The notes under the pieces: generated by a model
The model's database searches: none
What the model was told of the DNA's origin: nothing
The model's input: the letters and a program-made list of their open reading frames with translations, nothing else
Program-made: the position numbers and the translations under genes
DNA from: Segatella copri
GTDB taxonomy: Bacteria > Bacteroidota > Bacteroidia > Bacteroidales > Bacteroidaceae
NCBI RefSeq assembly: GCF_002224675.1
Contig: NZ_NMPZ01000003.1
Location: forward strand, 62,001 to 126,000
DNA: 64,000 bases
Reading direction: 5' to 3'
Part shown: positions 44,252 to 51,519 of the stretch, one piece after another
How positions within the stretch are numbered: the first letter of the stretch is position 1
How the letters are laid out: every line of letters starts with the position of its first letter

Positions 44252-44959
44252 TTATTCTGCGATGAGCTTGAATCCCACTCCTCTGATGGTTTTCAGTTCT
44301 ACGGCAGGCTCGTCTTCCAGTGCCGTGCGGATTTTCTTGATGAAAACATCCAGGCTTCTGGAAGCGAAGTAATCCTTGTCTTCCACGCCCCAGAAACGGC
44401 TTAGTACGGCTTCCCGGCGTACCACCTCGTTCTTGTTTACCGCCAGCAGTTCGAGGATCTTAGCCTCCCGTGCGGTAAGCATTTTCTCGCTGCCTTCCTG
44501 AATATCTTTCAGGGTGGCGTGGTTGGCATCCAGTGTATATCTTCCCAGCTTGATTTGGCAGCTGGCATTCTCGCTGCGCTTTCCGGCTTTCAGCTGGATG
44601 AGGCTGTGGATGTGGGCATCAAGCTCTTCGGGAATAAAAGGCTTCTTGATATAGTTGTTGGCTCCGGCGGCATAACCTGCCTTCAGGTCCTTGGGTGAGG
44701 TGAGACCGGTGGTAAAGAGGATGATGGTTTCTCCATCCACCTCTCGGATGTTCTTCACCATCTCGATGCCGTCCATGATAGGCATGTCGATATCCGATAC
44801 GATGACATCGGGCTGAAAGTCTCTCCACGCCTTCAGTCCTTCCTTGCCGTTAACGGCGGTTTTCACTTCATATCCTCCGATGATATCCTCGAAGCAGCTT
44901 TTCTCCATATAGGCGAGGTTTTCATCATCCTCAACCAGGAGTAACTTAGTATCAGCCAT
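44252..44959 (-). CDS. OmpR/PhoB-family response regulator
   Basis: A 235-residue regulator. Its receiver domain has E-D-D near 9-11, the phosphorylatable Asp in I-V-S-D-I-D-M-P near 55, T-T-G near 84 and Lys in I-K-K-P-F near 106. The winged-helix at the C-terminus shows L-T-A-R-E-A-K-I-L-E-L-L and I-K-K-I-R-T-A-L, then I-R-G-V-G-F-K-L. It is the first gene of an operon with a membrane protein and a kinase. Minus-strand TAnnTTTG boxes lie upstream at 45020-45027 and 45110-45117. Confidence 0.92.
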   Translation of the reverse strand: MADTKLLLVEDDENLAYMEKSCFEDIIGGYEVKTAVNGKEGLKAWRDFQPDVIVSDIDMPIMDGIEMVKNIREVDGETIILFTTGLTSPKDLKAGYAAGANNYIKKPFIPEELDAHIHSLIQLKAGKRSENASCQIKLGRYTLDANHATLKDIQEGSEKMLTAREAKILELLAVNKNEVVRREAVLSRFWGVEDKDYFASRSLDVFIKKIRTALEDEPAVELKTIRGVGFKLIAE

Positions 44960-45456
44960 AATCTTATCCGTTTTTGATGATTACGGGAGCCAAATCAGCC
45001 ATTGTCTCCTTTTCCGCTGCAAAGATACATCTTTTTTGTGAAAAAGCCATATTAAAAGTGGGAGATTAACTTAAAGATAACGTTGGCGCCTTATCTCAGA
45101 ATGGCAGTGCAAAGATACGGATTTTTTGGGGAACCACCAAATTTTGGTTGGCGATAAGGGGCGATTTTCAGCAGCTTTCAATTTGTAACTGCGTTAATAA
45201 TCCTAACTCGCTCTAAATTGGACTTTGATTGAAAATCAAGAAGTTGGGCGTTTGCCTATATTATATAGGTAACAATATGGAAACGAGCGGACTTCTGCTC
45301 GTTTCTGTATTTTGCAATATACAAAGAACGCCTCAATTCGGGGACAAAGATACGATATTTTTCTTAATATCCCATAACTAGCAAGGAGAAATTTACGGAA
45401 TTTAGAACTTTTTGAGTTAAATCTGATGCTTACCAACAATATGTATCCAAAAACAA
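44960..45456. other. Intergenic region with three leftward promoter boxes and small hairpins
   Basis: No gene is called in this 497-bp gap. Three CAAAGATA sequences (minus-strand TATCTTTG boxes) lie at 45020-45027, 45110-45117 and 45345-45352, all pointing to the response regulator gene. A perfect short palindrome CCTATATTATATAGG lies near 45256-45270, and a 9-bp hairpin GAAACGAGC/GCTCGTTTC near 45279-45304. The latter could end a transcript or form part of a small RNA; neither is supported further. Confidence 0.45.
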
Positions 45457-45457
45457 A

Positions 45458-45495
45458 CAGCAGTATTCGGATATAGCTTATCCGAATACCTGCTG
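45458..45495 (-). terminator. Terminator of peptide locus 2
   Basis: Arms TATTCGGATA (45464-45473) and TATCCGAATA (45479-45488), extended by CAGCAG/TGCTG outside, form a strong hairpin over the stop codon of the HlyD-like gene. On the minus strand a TTTGTTTTT tail follows. Confidence 0.85.
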
Positions 45496-45954
45496 CCATA
45501 ACGTTTTGTTGCTGACGATGATTCTGACATCGGCTTTCATGTACTTTTGCAACACAGGGGACTTTTGTCTCTGTGTGCTCACTGTGGCTGTAGCCATAAA
45601 ATAGTTGCCATCATCCCTATGTATGAGCTTGGCATTATGGCTTATGATGTCGCAGTGATAAGATGCATTGTCGTTGCCCTCAAAAGAAACGTGAGCAGTT
45701 CTTGGCTCATCAAAAAGATACAAATACTTGTATGGCACAAACACCTGTATTGTTCTTTGGTTTATAACCTCACCATTAGCCTCTATAGATATAGGATAAG
45801 GTGTCTTGTAGAAAGCAACTGCGAGGGCGAGGACTATTATCGTAATGATAACTGTCCCCAAGCTGACGAGGCGAGGAGGAACCTTGCCTATCACGTTCCT
45901 CACCTTCTCGCTTCTCAACTCGATGTTATCTGATTCTTTTTCTTTCTGTTCCAT
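45478..45954 (-). CDS. Very short HlyD-like membrane fusion protein
   Basis: A 158-residue protein. The start (I-E-L-R-S-E-K-V, then V-P-P-R-L-V, a membrane helix at about 30-50, Y-P-I-S-I-E-A-N-G-E-V) is that of Bacteroidota HlyD-type adaptors that work with C39 exporters. Normal adaptors have 300-450 residues with a lipoyl domain and a long coiled-coil hairpin; here both are missing, and only the N-terminal anchor and a beta-domain-like C-terminal part remain. The reading frame is open and ends in a normal terminator, so this looks like a real reduced protein rather than a fresh frameshift. It is the last gene of locus 2. Confidence 0.75.
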   Translation of the reverse strand: MEQKEKESDNIELRSEKVRNVIGKVPPRLVSLGTVIITIIVLALAVAFYKTPYPISIEANGEVINQRTIQVFVPYKYLYLFDEPRTAHVSFEGNDNASYHCDIISHNAKLIHRDDGNYFMATATVSTQRQKSPVLQKYMKADVRIIVSNKTLWQQVFG

Positions 45955-45967
45955 ATCAAAAGTATTT

Positions 45968-48172
45968 TTAGTTTCCCAATTCCAACTGATTCTTCACAAG
46001 GTTATAGTATGCCCCTCGCTTGGCAGTCAAAGACTCATGGTTGCCAACCTCAACGACCTTACCATGGTCTATGACTACGATTTGGTCGGCATTCTTCACC
46101 GTACTCAGTCGATGAGCCACAATCACGACAGTCTTGCCCTTGTAAAACTTATCCAAGTTCTCCACGATGCTTCTCTCATTGTTGGCATCGAGCGAGTTGG
46201 TCGCCTCGTCAAGGAAGATGTAGTCGGGATTCTTATACACCGCCCTTGCTATCAAGATACGCTGTTTCTGTCCTTGGCTCAGTCCCACGCCATCTCGTCC
46301 AATCTTGGTGTTGAACTTCAGAGGCAAAGCCATCACGTAATCCTTGATGCAAGCTATCTCTGCTGCTTTCAACAATCGTTCCTTGTCTATGTCGCCATCA
46401 TCAACGGCTATGTTTCGTGCGATACTCTCCGAGAAGATAACACCATCCTGCATGACAACACCACATTGTCTGCGCCACCATTTCTTGTTGAGCTTGTTAA
46501 TGTTGGTATTGCCAATGTTGATTTGTCCCTCCAAGACAGAATAATAACCTAGCATCAAGCGGATGAGGGTGGTCTTTCCACTGCCAGAAGCACCAACAAT
46601 AGCTGTCACCTTACCTTGCGGAATGTGAATATTCACATCGTCTATGGTCTTACGCAAAGCATGTGGGTCGTACTTGAACATAATGTTCTTGATGTCAATG
46701 CCCTCATTCTTATCTTCAATAGAAGTCAGCAAGCCTTCCTTTCCATTCTCATCATCCATCTGGTGAATCTCGTTGATTCGCTCCAAGCTAATCTTCACAT
46801 CTTGCAGAGAATAAAAGAAGTTCATCAGTTGCTCCACAGGTGAGTTGAGTTGTCCGATGATGTATTGCACGGCAAGCATCATGCCGAGTGTCATTTGACC
46901 ATGAATCACAGCGGTTGCAGCCACCACCGTGATGATGATGTTCTTCACCTCATTGATGAAGATGCTTCCTGCCTCCTGAGTTTGTTGGAGCTTGAGCGAT
47001 TTCATCTGCACACCGAACAAGTCTGCTTGCGTGTCCTCCCATTCCCATCTTCTACGCTGCTCACAATCCTGCAACTTGATTTCCTGCATGGAGGTGATAA
47101 ACTCGTAAGTTTTGTTGTTGTTGATGGCTTGTTGCTCAAACACCTCATAGTCAAGCACCTTTCTTCGCTTTAAGAACAAGGTCATCCATGTACCATAGAG
47201 GATGCTTCCCAACAAGAAGATGGCAAACACCGTCTTATTGTAGAAGAACAGCACCACCGAAAATACCACGAAAGTAAGCATAGCAAAAGCTATGTTGAGC
47301 GTCTGCTGAGTAAGGAAGTTGTTCACACGACTATGGTCGTTCATTCTCTGCATCAAGTCGCCCATAAGTTTCGTGTCAAAGAAAGACATCGGCAGCTTCA
47401 AAAGTTTGATGAAGAAGTCGCTCACCAACGATATGTTGATGCGCAGAGATATGTGTAGCAACAACCATCTGCGTATAAAGTCGATTACAGTTCTGCTGAT
47501 GGTAAGCATCAACTGTCCCAACAGTATAAGCCAAACGAATCCTATATCTTGGTTCTTGATACCGACATCCACGATGGATTGGGTAAGAAATGGCAAGACA
47601 AGCTGCAAGAGGCTTCCGACTATCAAACCCAAGATGATTTGTCCGAAATACTTGCGGTATTTCTTCACATATCCAAAGAGAAATCGGAAAGACCTCTTTT
47701 CTTTTAAGTTCGCTTCACCCTCCATCTTATAAGTGAAGAAAGCAGGGGTGGTTTCCAAGAACATAGCAATGCCCTTGGCCTCTCCATTAGATTTCGTGCT
47801 TACCCAATGCTTTTTGAACTCATCTAAGTCATAAGTTACCAATCCTTTTCCTGGGTCAGCGACATAGAACTTCTTTCCATTCTTAACCTTATATAAGACT
47901 ATAAAATGATTTTGATTCCAATGGAGAATACATGGAAGAGGAACTTTTTCCAATTCTTTTGTTGCTATTTTTCCGCAAAAAGTATGGAATCCTAATGTAT
48001 TTGCCGCATCATTGATACCTAACATAGATACGCCTTCCGTTGTTGCGAAGCAAAGTTTTGACAGATACTCTGATGAATATTTCTTACCATAATATCCACA
48101 AATCATCTGTAAACATGCTATACCGCATTGCATGGAATCGTGTTGATATATTATTCTTATTTGTCTTTTCAT
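45968..48172 (-). CDS. C39-peptidase-containing ABC transporter (double-glycine peptide exporter), locus 2
   Basis: A 734-residue paralogue of the exporter at 9751-11943. The protease triad is Cys16 (Q-C-G-I-A-C), His89 and Asp106. The transmembrane part and the ABC domain follow with the same Walker A, L-S-Q-G-Q signature and F-L-D-E-A-T. Over the last 208 residues I count about 20 differences from the locus 1 copy, while the N-terminal protease domain differs more, which suggests adaptation to different leaders. Codon use is more AT-rich than in copy 1. It lies between a barrel gene (9 bases upstream) and the short HlyD-like gene. Confidence 0.93.
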   Translation of the reverse strand: MKRQIRIIYQHDSMQCGIACLQMICGYYGKKYSSEYLSKLCFATTEGVSMLGINDAANTLGFHTFCGKIATKELEKVPLPCILHWNQNHFIVLYKVKNGKKFYVADPGKGLVTYDLDEFKKHWVSTKSNGEAKGIAMFLETTPAFFTYKMEGEANLKEKRSFRFLFGYVKKYRKYFGQIILGLIVGSLLQLVLPFLTQSIVDVGIKNQDIGFVWLILLGQLMLTISRTVIDFIRRWLLLHISLRINISLVSDFFIKLLKLPMSFFDTKLMGDLMQRMNDHSRVNNFLTQQTLNIAFAMLTFVVFSVVLFFYNKTVFAIFLLGSILYGTWMTLFLKRRKVLDYEVFEQQAINNNKTYEFITSMQEIKLQDCEQRRRWEWEDTQADLFGVQMKSLKLQQTQEAGSIFINEVKNIIITVVAATAVIHGQMTLGMMLAVQYIIGQLNSPVEQLMNFFYSLQDVKISLERINEIHQMDDENGKEGLLTSIEDKNEGIDIKNIMFKYDPHALRKTIDDVNIHIPQGKVTAIVGASGSGKTTLIRLMLGYYSVLEGQINIGNTNINKLNKKWWRRQCGVVMQDGVIFSESIARNIAVDDGDIDKERLLKAAEIACIKDYVMALPLKFNTKIGRDGVGLSQGQKQRILIARAVYKNPDYIFLDEATNSLDANNERSIVENLDKFYKGKTVVIVAHRLSTVKNADQIVVIDHGKVVEVGNHESLTAKRGAYYNLVKNQLELGN

Positions 48173-48181
48173 AATGCTTTT

Positions 48182-50509
48182 TTATTTACTGATTCTACTC
48201 TCTTCTTCTCCATTAGAGTTGTTTTTCTTGAAAGACATTTTGAATTTGTTAATATTGTATCGTAAAGTAATACTAACATTGCGACTATCTGGTGAGAGCG
48301 TACGACAAGATTCTATATTATATAAATAAGTGTTGTTGTTCGGCGTGGATTTGCGTAATAAATCATTGCCTGATATGATTAATGTTAATCTCTTGTTTTT
48401 ACAGAAAGTCATATATGTACCCACAGTAAGACCATAAGCTGCCTGGAAAGAAGAGCCTAATGATTTGTAGGCAGAAGCAATATTTATGTTACAAAACAGC
48501 ATCACATGATTTGTTATATCAAACTGATTGACAAAATTACCTGCAAATAAAGCCTTATTATTATTCTTTTCTCCTAAAAAAGGAAGTTTTGTTATATCAT
48601 AGTGAAAATCACCATTATATGCAAAACGAAATAGACCAAATTTATCTGAATAACTTGCACGCAAATCAAAATAGTCTACATTTGTATTAATAGGCTTGTT
48701 AACGATTATATTATCCCCCATTGAAGAAGTTTGAAATACATACAAGGGATAATCATGCTTATGGTAGTAATTCAAGTCTACACTAATTTTGTTTTTATAA
48801 ACAAAAGACAAATATAGATTGTTTGAAATCATATGAGTTAAAGATACATTTCCTTGTTCATAAAGGTGTGCATTAATATAGCGCATCAACGGTGATATAT
48901 CTTGAAATTTGGGGCGATAACCTTTTGTTTCATATCCCATAGATACAATAAAAGATGGAGAGATTTGATACTCAACTTCTAAAGCAGGGAACACATTCAA
49001 ACACTTCTTTTGCAAAATATTACTATCATATTCTTTGTAGCGATTGGAAGAATATTCAAACCTTACACCACCATTAAAATATAAATGCTTGAACTGGCTA
49101 GACAAATTGGCATATAAAGCTCCAACATAGTCCTTTAACTTCGTTTTGTTATTATAATCATATTTTTCTTCTTCATTGTTGGATATAGAATACCCATTGT
49201 TTATAATATAAGAGTGTTTCATACCAGTCTGTAATTGTAAAATATGACATAATGTTTGATTATAATCTAATTTTAAAGTATAAACTTCATATCTATTTCG
49301 ACCATAAATATCAGCATAGGGTGAAGTTGTTAGCTTTACAGAATTATCATCTTTTGCTAAAGAGTTAATATAACCTAAATTGATATCCAAATTGGATTTT
49401 TGCATAGTATGCAAATACTTTGCCTCAACATTATGCGTAATATTTTTATCTTTATCATCTTGGACTGTAACTATTTCGGTTGTCTGATGTTTGACGGTAG
49501 AAGACTCTATGTCATTAGAAATATTTGAAGTTTTATTTACTTCTAGCATGTACTGAATATCAAATACATTATTTTGGGTAGGCGCAAAGGATGTATTGAA
49601 AATAATTCCATGTTGTGCAAAGTGCCCAATTTCATTATTTTCAGATACATTATTAGTAGTTACCTCTTTTGAATTTTGCTGATATATGTTATACTTGTTT
49701 GTTGCTGATTCTTTTGAACGTGAGTCTTTGAAAGTATATGATATGTAGCTTTTCCATTTTCCATTTTTTATATTGACATCAGCCGTTTGAGAATCACTAT
49801 ATCTCCTTGCAAATATAGACTTATGTTTTATCTGCGAAGAAACATAATCTTTAAATTCTTTTACAGTTTTAATTTTTATAACAGCATCATATTCTGAGCC
49901 GTAAGCAGAAGAAGCATGTGGCTCTACGCTAATGTCTTTAATTTGGGAAGGTTTTAATGAATTTAACTCTAAAGAGTTGCTTACTTCTCGTCCATTTATC
50001 AAGATAAGGATTTTACCTTTTCCTATCATTGAGATTCTATCTTCATTAACTGTGACAAATGGCAAAAATGATAAAACGGAATATACGTCAGGTTGTTTTT
50101 CTAAAGACGAACCAGAAACAGTTATTTTATATTCTCCATTTTTATATACAACTCTTCTCTTCCCTGTAACAACAACCTCCTTTAACATCTTTTCGTTTGG
50201 CTCTAGTATAATAGTACCAAGATTTACAGAATCACTTTGTTGTTTTTCCAAGGAAATTTTAGAATTATTATAGCCAATACCAGAAAGTAATAAATAACAC
50301 TTACGATGCGGAGATTTTATCATGAAGTGACCATTTTCATCAGATACGGTTCCTGACACAAAAGAGGAGTCTTTACAACTTTTCAAGACAACACTTATAT
50401 AAGACAAGTTTTCTCCCTGCTTATTCTTCAATAAACCATAATAGTTTTGCCCCATAGATATAACACTTCCAAGTGTATAGAAAACAAAGAATAAAATATA
50501 CCGTTTCAT
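48182..50509 (-). CDS. Outer membrane beta-barrel protein (TonB-receptor-like), exporter-side
   Basis: A 775-residue protein with signal peptide (ending S-M-G-Q), a carboxypeptidase-like domain (about 22-105: L-L-K-N-K-Q-G-E-N-L-S-Y-I-S-V-V-L), a plug-like region (about 108-210, with E-V-V-V-T-G-K-R-R, L-I-L-I-N-G-R-E-V-S) and a C-terminal barrel. It resembles the outer membrane beta-barrel family PF14905 rather than classical SusC. It follows the threonine-rich precursor gene after a hairpin and precedes the exporter by 9 bases. It could give the peptide a route through the outer membrane. Base composition is AT-rich. Confidence 0.83.
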   Translation of the reverse strand: MKRYILFFVFYTLGSVISMGQNYYGLLKNKQGENLSYISVVLKSCKDSSFVSGTVSDENGHFMIKSPHRKCYLLLSGIGYNNSKISLEKQQSDSVNLGTIILEPNEKMLKEVVVTGKRRVVYKNGEYKITVSGSSLEKQPDVYSVLSFLPFVTVNEDRISMIGKGKILILINGREVSNSLELNSLKPSQIKDISVEPHASSAYGSEYDAVIKIKTVKEFKDYVSSQIKHKSIFARRYSDSQTADVNIKNGKWKSYISYTFKDSRSKESATNKYNIYQQNSKEVTTNNVSENNEIGHFAQHGIIFNTSFAPTQNNVFDIQYMLEVNKTSNISNDIESSTVKHQTTEIVTVQDDKDKNITHNVEAKYLHTMQKSNLDINLGYINSLAKDDNSVKLTTSPYADIYGRNRYEVYTLKLDYNQTLCHILQLQTGMKHSYIINNGYSISNNEEEKYDYNNKTKLKDYVGALYANLSSQFKHLYFNGGVRFEYSSNRYKEYDSNILQKKCLNVFPALEVEYQISPSFIVSMGYETKGYRPKFQDISPLMRYINAHLYEQGNVSLTHMISNNLYLSFVYKNKISVDLNYYHKHDYPLYVFQTSSMGDNIIVNKPINTNVDYFDLRASYSDKFGLFRFAYNGDFHYDITKLPFLGEKNNNKALFAGNFVNQFDITNHVMLFCNINIASAYKSLGSSFQAAYGLTVGTYMTFCKNKRLTLIISGNDLLRKSTPNNNTYLYNIESCRTLSPDSRNVSITLRYNINKFKMSFKKNNSNGEEESRISK

Positions 50510-50541
50510 AAATGTTCATTAAAAATATCCTAATAAAGCAA

Positions 50542-50577
50542 AAGAGTATGTGCCAATCAAAGTCAGCACATACTCTT
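50542..50577 (-). terminator. Hairpin after the threonine-rich precursor gene
   Basis: A perfect 12-bp stem (AAGAGTATGTGC, 50542-50553, and its complement 50566-50577) with a 12-nt loop lies between the precursor and the barrel gene. The T-tract after it is weak (TGCTTTATT), so read-through is expected. Confidence 0.7.
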
Positions 50578-50607
50578 CACATTTTTACTGCAACTCAACC
50601 ACAAACG

Positions 50608-50778
50608 TTAGTCATCTGTTATTGTAGTTGTTGTGGTGGTAGTTGTGGTGGTATGAGAGTGTCCCTCGCCATCTGTAGTAGTTGTAGTGGTAGTTGTCGT
50701 TGTAGTAGACACCTTGCCACCACAAATTGTCTCAAGTTCACTTTGGGACAACTTGTCAAATTTTGCAAATGTTTCCAT
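50608..50778 (-). CDS. Double-glycine leader precursor peptide with poly-threonine core
   Basis: A 56-residue peptide. The leader (1-21) ends L-S-Q-S-E-L-E-T-I-C-G-G, a textbook C39 leader. The core is K-V-S, then eleven Thr, then D-G-E-G-H-S-H, then ten Thr, then I-T-D-D. The Thr codons are mixed (ACT, ACA, ACC, ACG), so this is not simple triplet slippage; selection for threonine is likely. Thr hydroxyls next to Asp and Glu are the kind of groups ATP-grasp enzymes join as esters, and such an enzyme is encoded upstream. The gene is in the gap between 50510 and 51519 and has its own promoter. I know no described peptide like it. Confidence 0.8.
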   Translation of the reverse strand: METFAKFDKLSQSELETICGGKVSTTTTTTTTTTTDGEGHSHTTTTTTTTTTITDD

Positions 50779-50959
50779 TTTTAATTCCTTTCTTATTTAA
50801 ATTAATATTGCTCCAGGATCTGCGTTCTTGGATGTACGCCTTTTAATCAGACGGGGCTGATTCATATCCATAGTGCTTATTGGGCAGAAAGGGTATTGGA
50901 ATAATTGCACCAAAACAAAAGCAAACTGCAATTATTTGCCTCATTTTGTATTCCGTGCG

Positions 50960-51023
50960 CAAAGGTATAAAGACTTTTTGAAACAAAATAATTTAAGGAG
51001 AATATTTAAACTATATTAAACTA
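50960..51023 (-). promoter_or_regulatory. Promoter and direct-repeat motif of the poly-threonine precursor
   Basis: On the minus strand: TAGTTTAATATAGTTTAA (51023-51006), two TAGTTTAA copies 10 bp apart; TTTG at 50987-50984; and TACCTTTG at 50967-50960. The -33 to -7 spacer is only 16 nt, so help from an activator is likely. The motif differs in one base from that at 56344-56361. Confidence 0.65.
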
Positions 51024-51165
51024 AGTTGTACATGGTTATACTTTGCATAATGACAAGTAAAGTGCAACAATAATTACTTTACGTCTAGTTTACAGCATTT
51101 TTATTCTATAGTTCTTCTCCATACCTCATTCAATCTTATCGCATCCATAGGTTTTGTCCTATAGT

Positions 51166-51366
51166 TATATCAGTGTCAGCAAACACTTATATCAGCATCA
51201 CCTTATGTTTATACCGGTACGAGCCAGTGCCTATATCGACATCGACTTACGTTTATATCGACATCGACTTACGTTTATACCGGCATGAGGCAACCCTTAT
51301 CGATGTTGTTCAATGCCTCTATAAGTTTCGTGCATTGTTATACCGATTCCGCCACATCCCATAACG
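51166..51366. repeat. Degenerate 22-nt tandem array upstream of the poly-threonine precursor
   Basis: Units that begin (T/C)TAT(A) start at 51166, 51188, 51210, 51232, 51254, 51276, 51298 and 51320, exactly 22 nt apart. A shorter step to 51339 and a further 22 nt to 51361 follow. Two adjacent units are almost identical (TATATCGACATCGACTTACG); the rest share mainly the TTATA start and period. The array sits between a terminator and a promoter, so it is probably not part of a gene. Confidence 0.8.
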
Positions 51367-51408
51367 TGACTTTTAGCTGGAAGCCACCTTCGGCATAGTA
51401 AAACAAAG

Positions 51409-51447
51409 TTTCGGCAGAGAGGTCATCCTACACTCTCTGCCGAAACA
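51409..51447 (-). terminator. Intrinsic terminator after the maturase-barrel operon
   Basis: A perfect 14-bp stem, GTTTCGGCAGAGAG (51409-51422) with its complement (51434-51447), loop of 11 nt, then TTTGTTTTAC on the minus strand. It separates the maturase part of locus 2 from the poly-threonine precursor transcript. Confidence 0.88.
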
Positions 51448-51519
51448 CTTACAAATTCCGTTTTCAGGCAATTTATTCCGTATGTATAGAAACATGCAGA
51501 TGTATTACAAGGAAACGTT

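Noticed and set aside
45236..45330. tRNA or structured RNA gene in the gap before the response regulator
   Set aside because: Small hairpins are present, but no cloverleaf, no T-loop consensus and no match to a known RNA was found.
45236..45499. 87-codon minus-strand open frame after the HlyD-like gene
   Set aside because: It runs through the terminator hairpin and starts inside the HlyD-like gene in another frame.
51173..51364. 63-codon open frame on the plus strand over the 22-nt array
   Set aside because: A 22-nt period shifts frame every unit, so the array is not a protein repeat; the open frame is due to low stop density.
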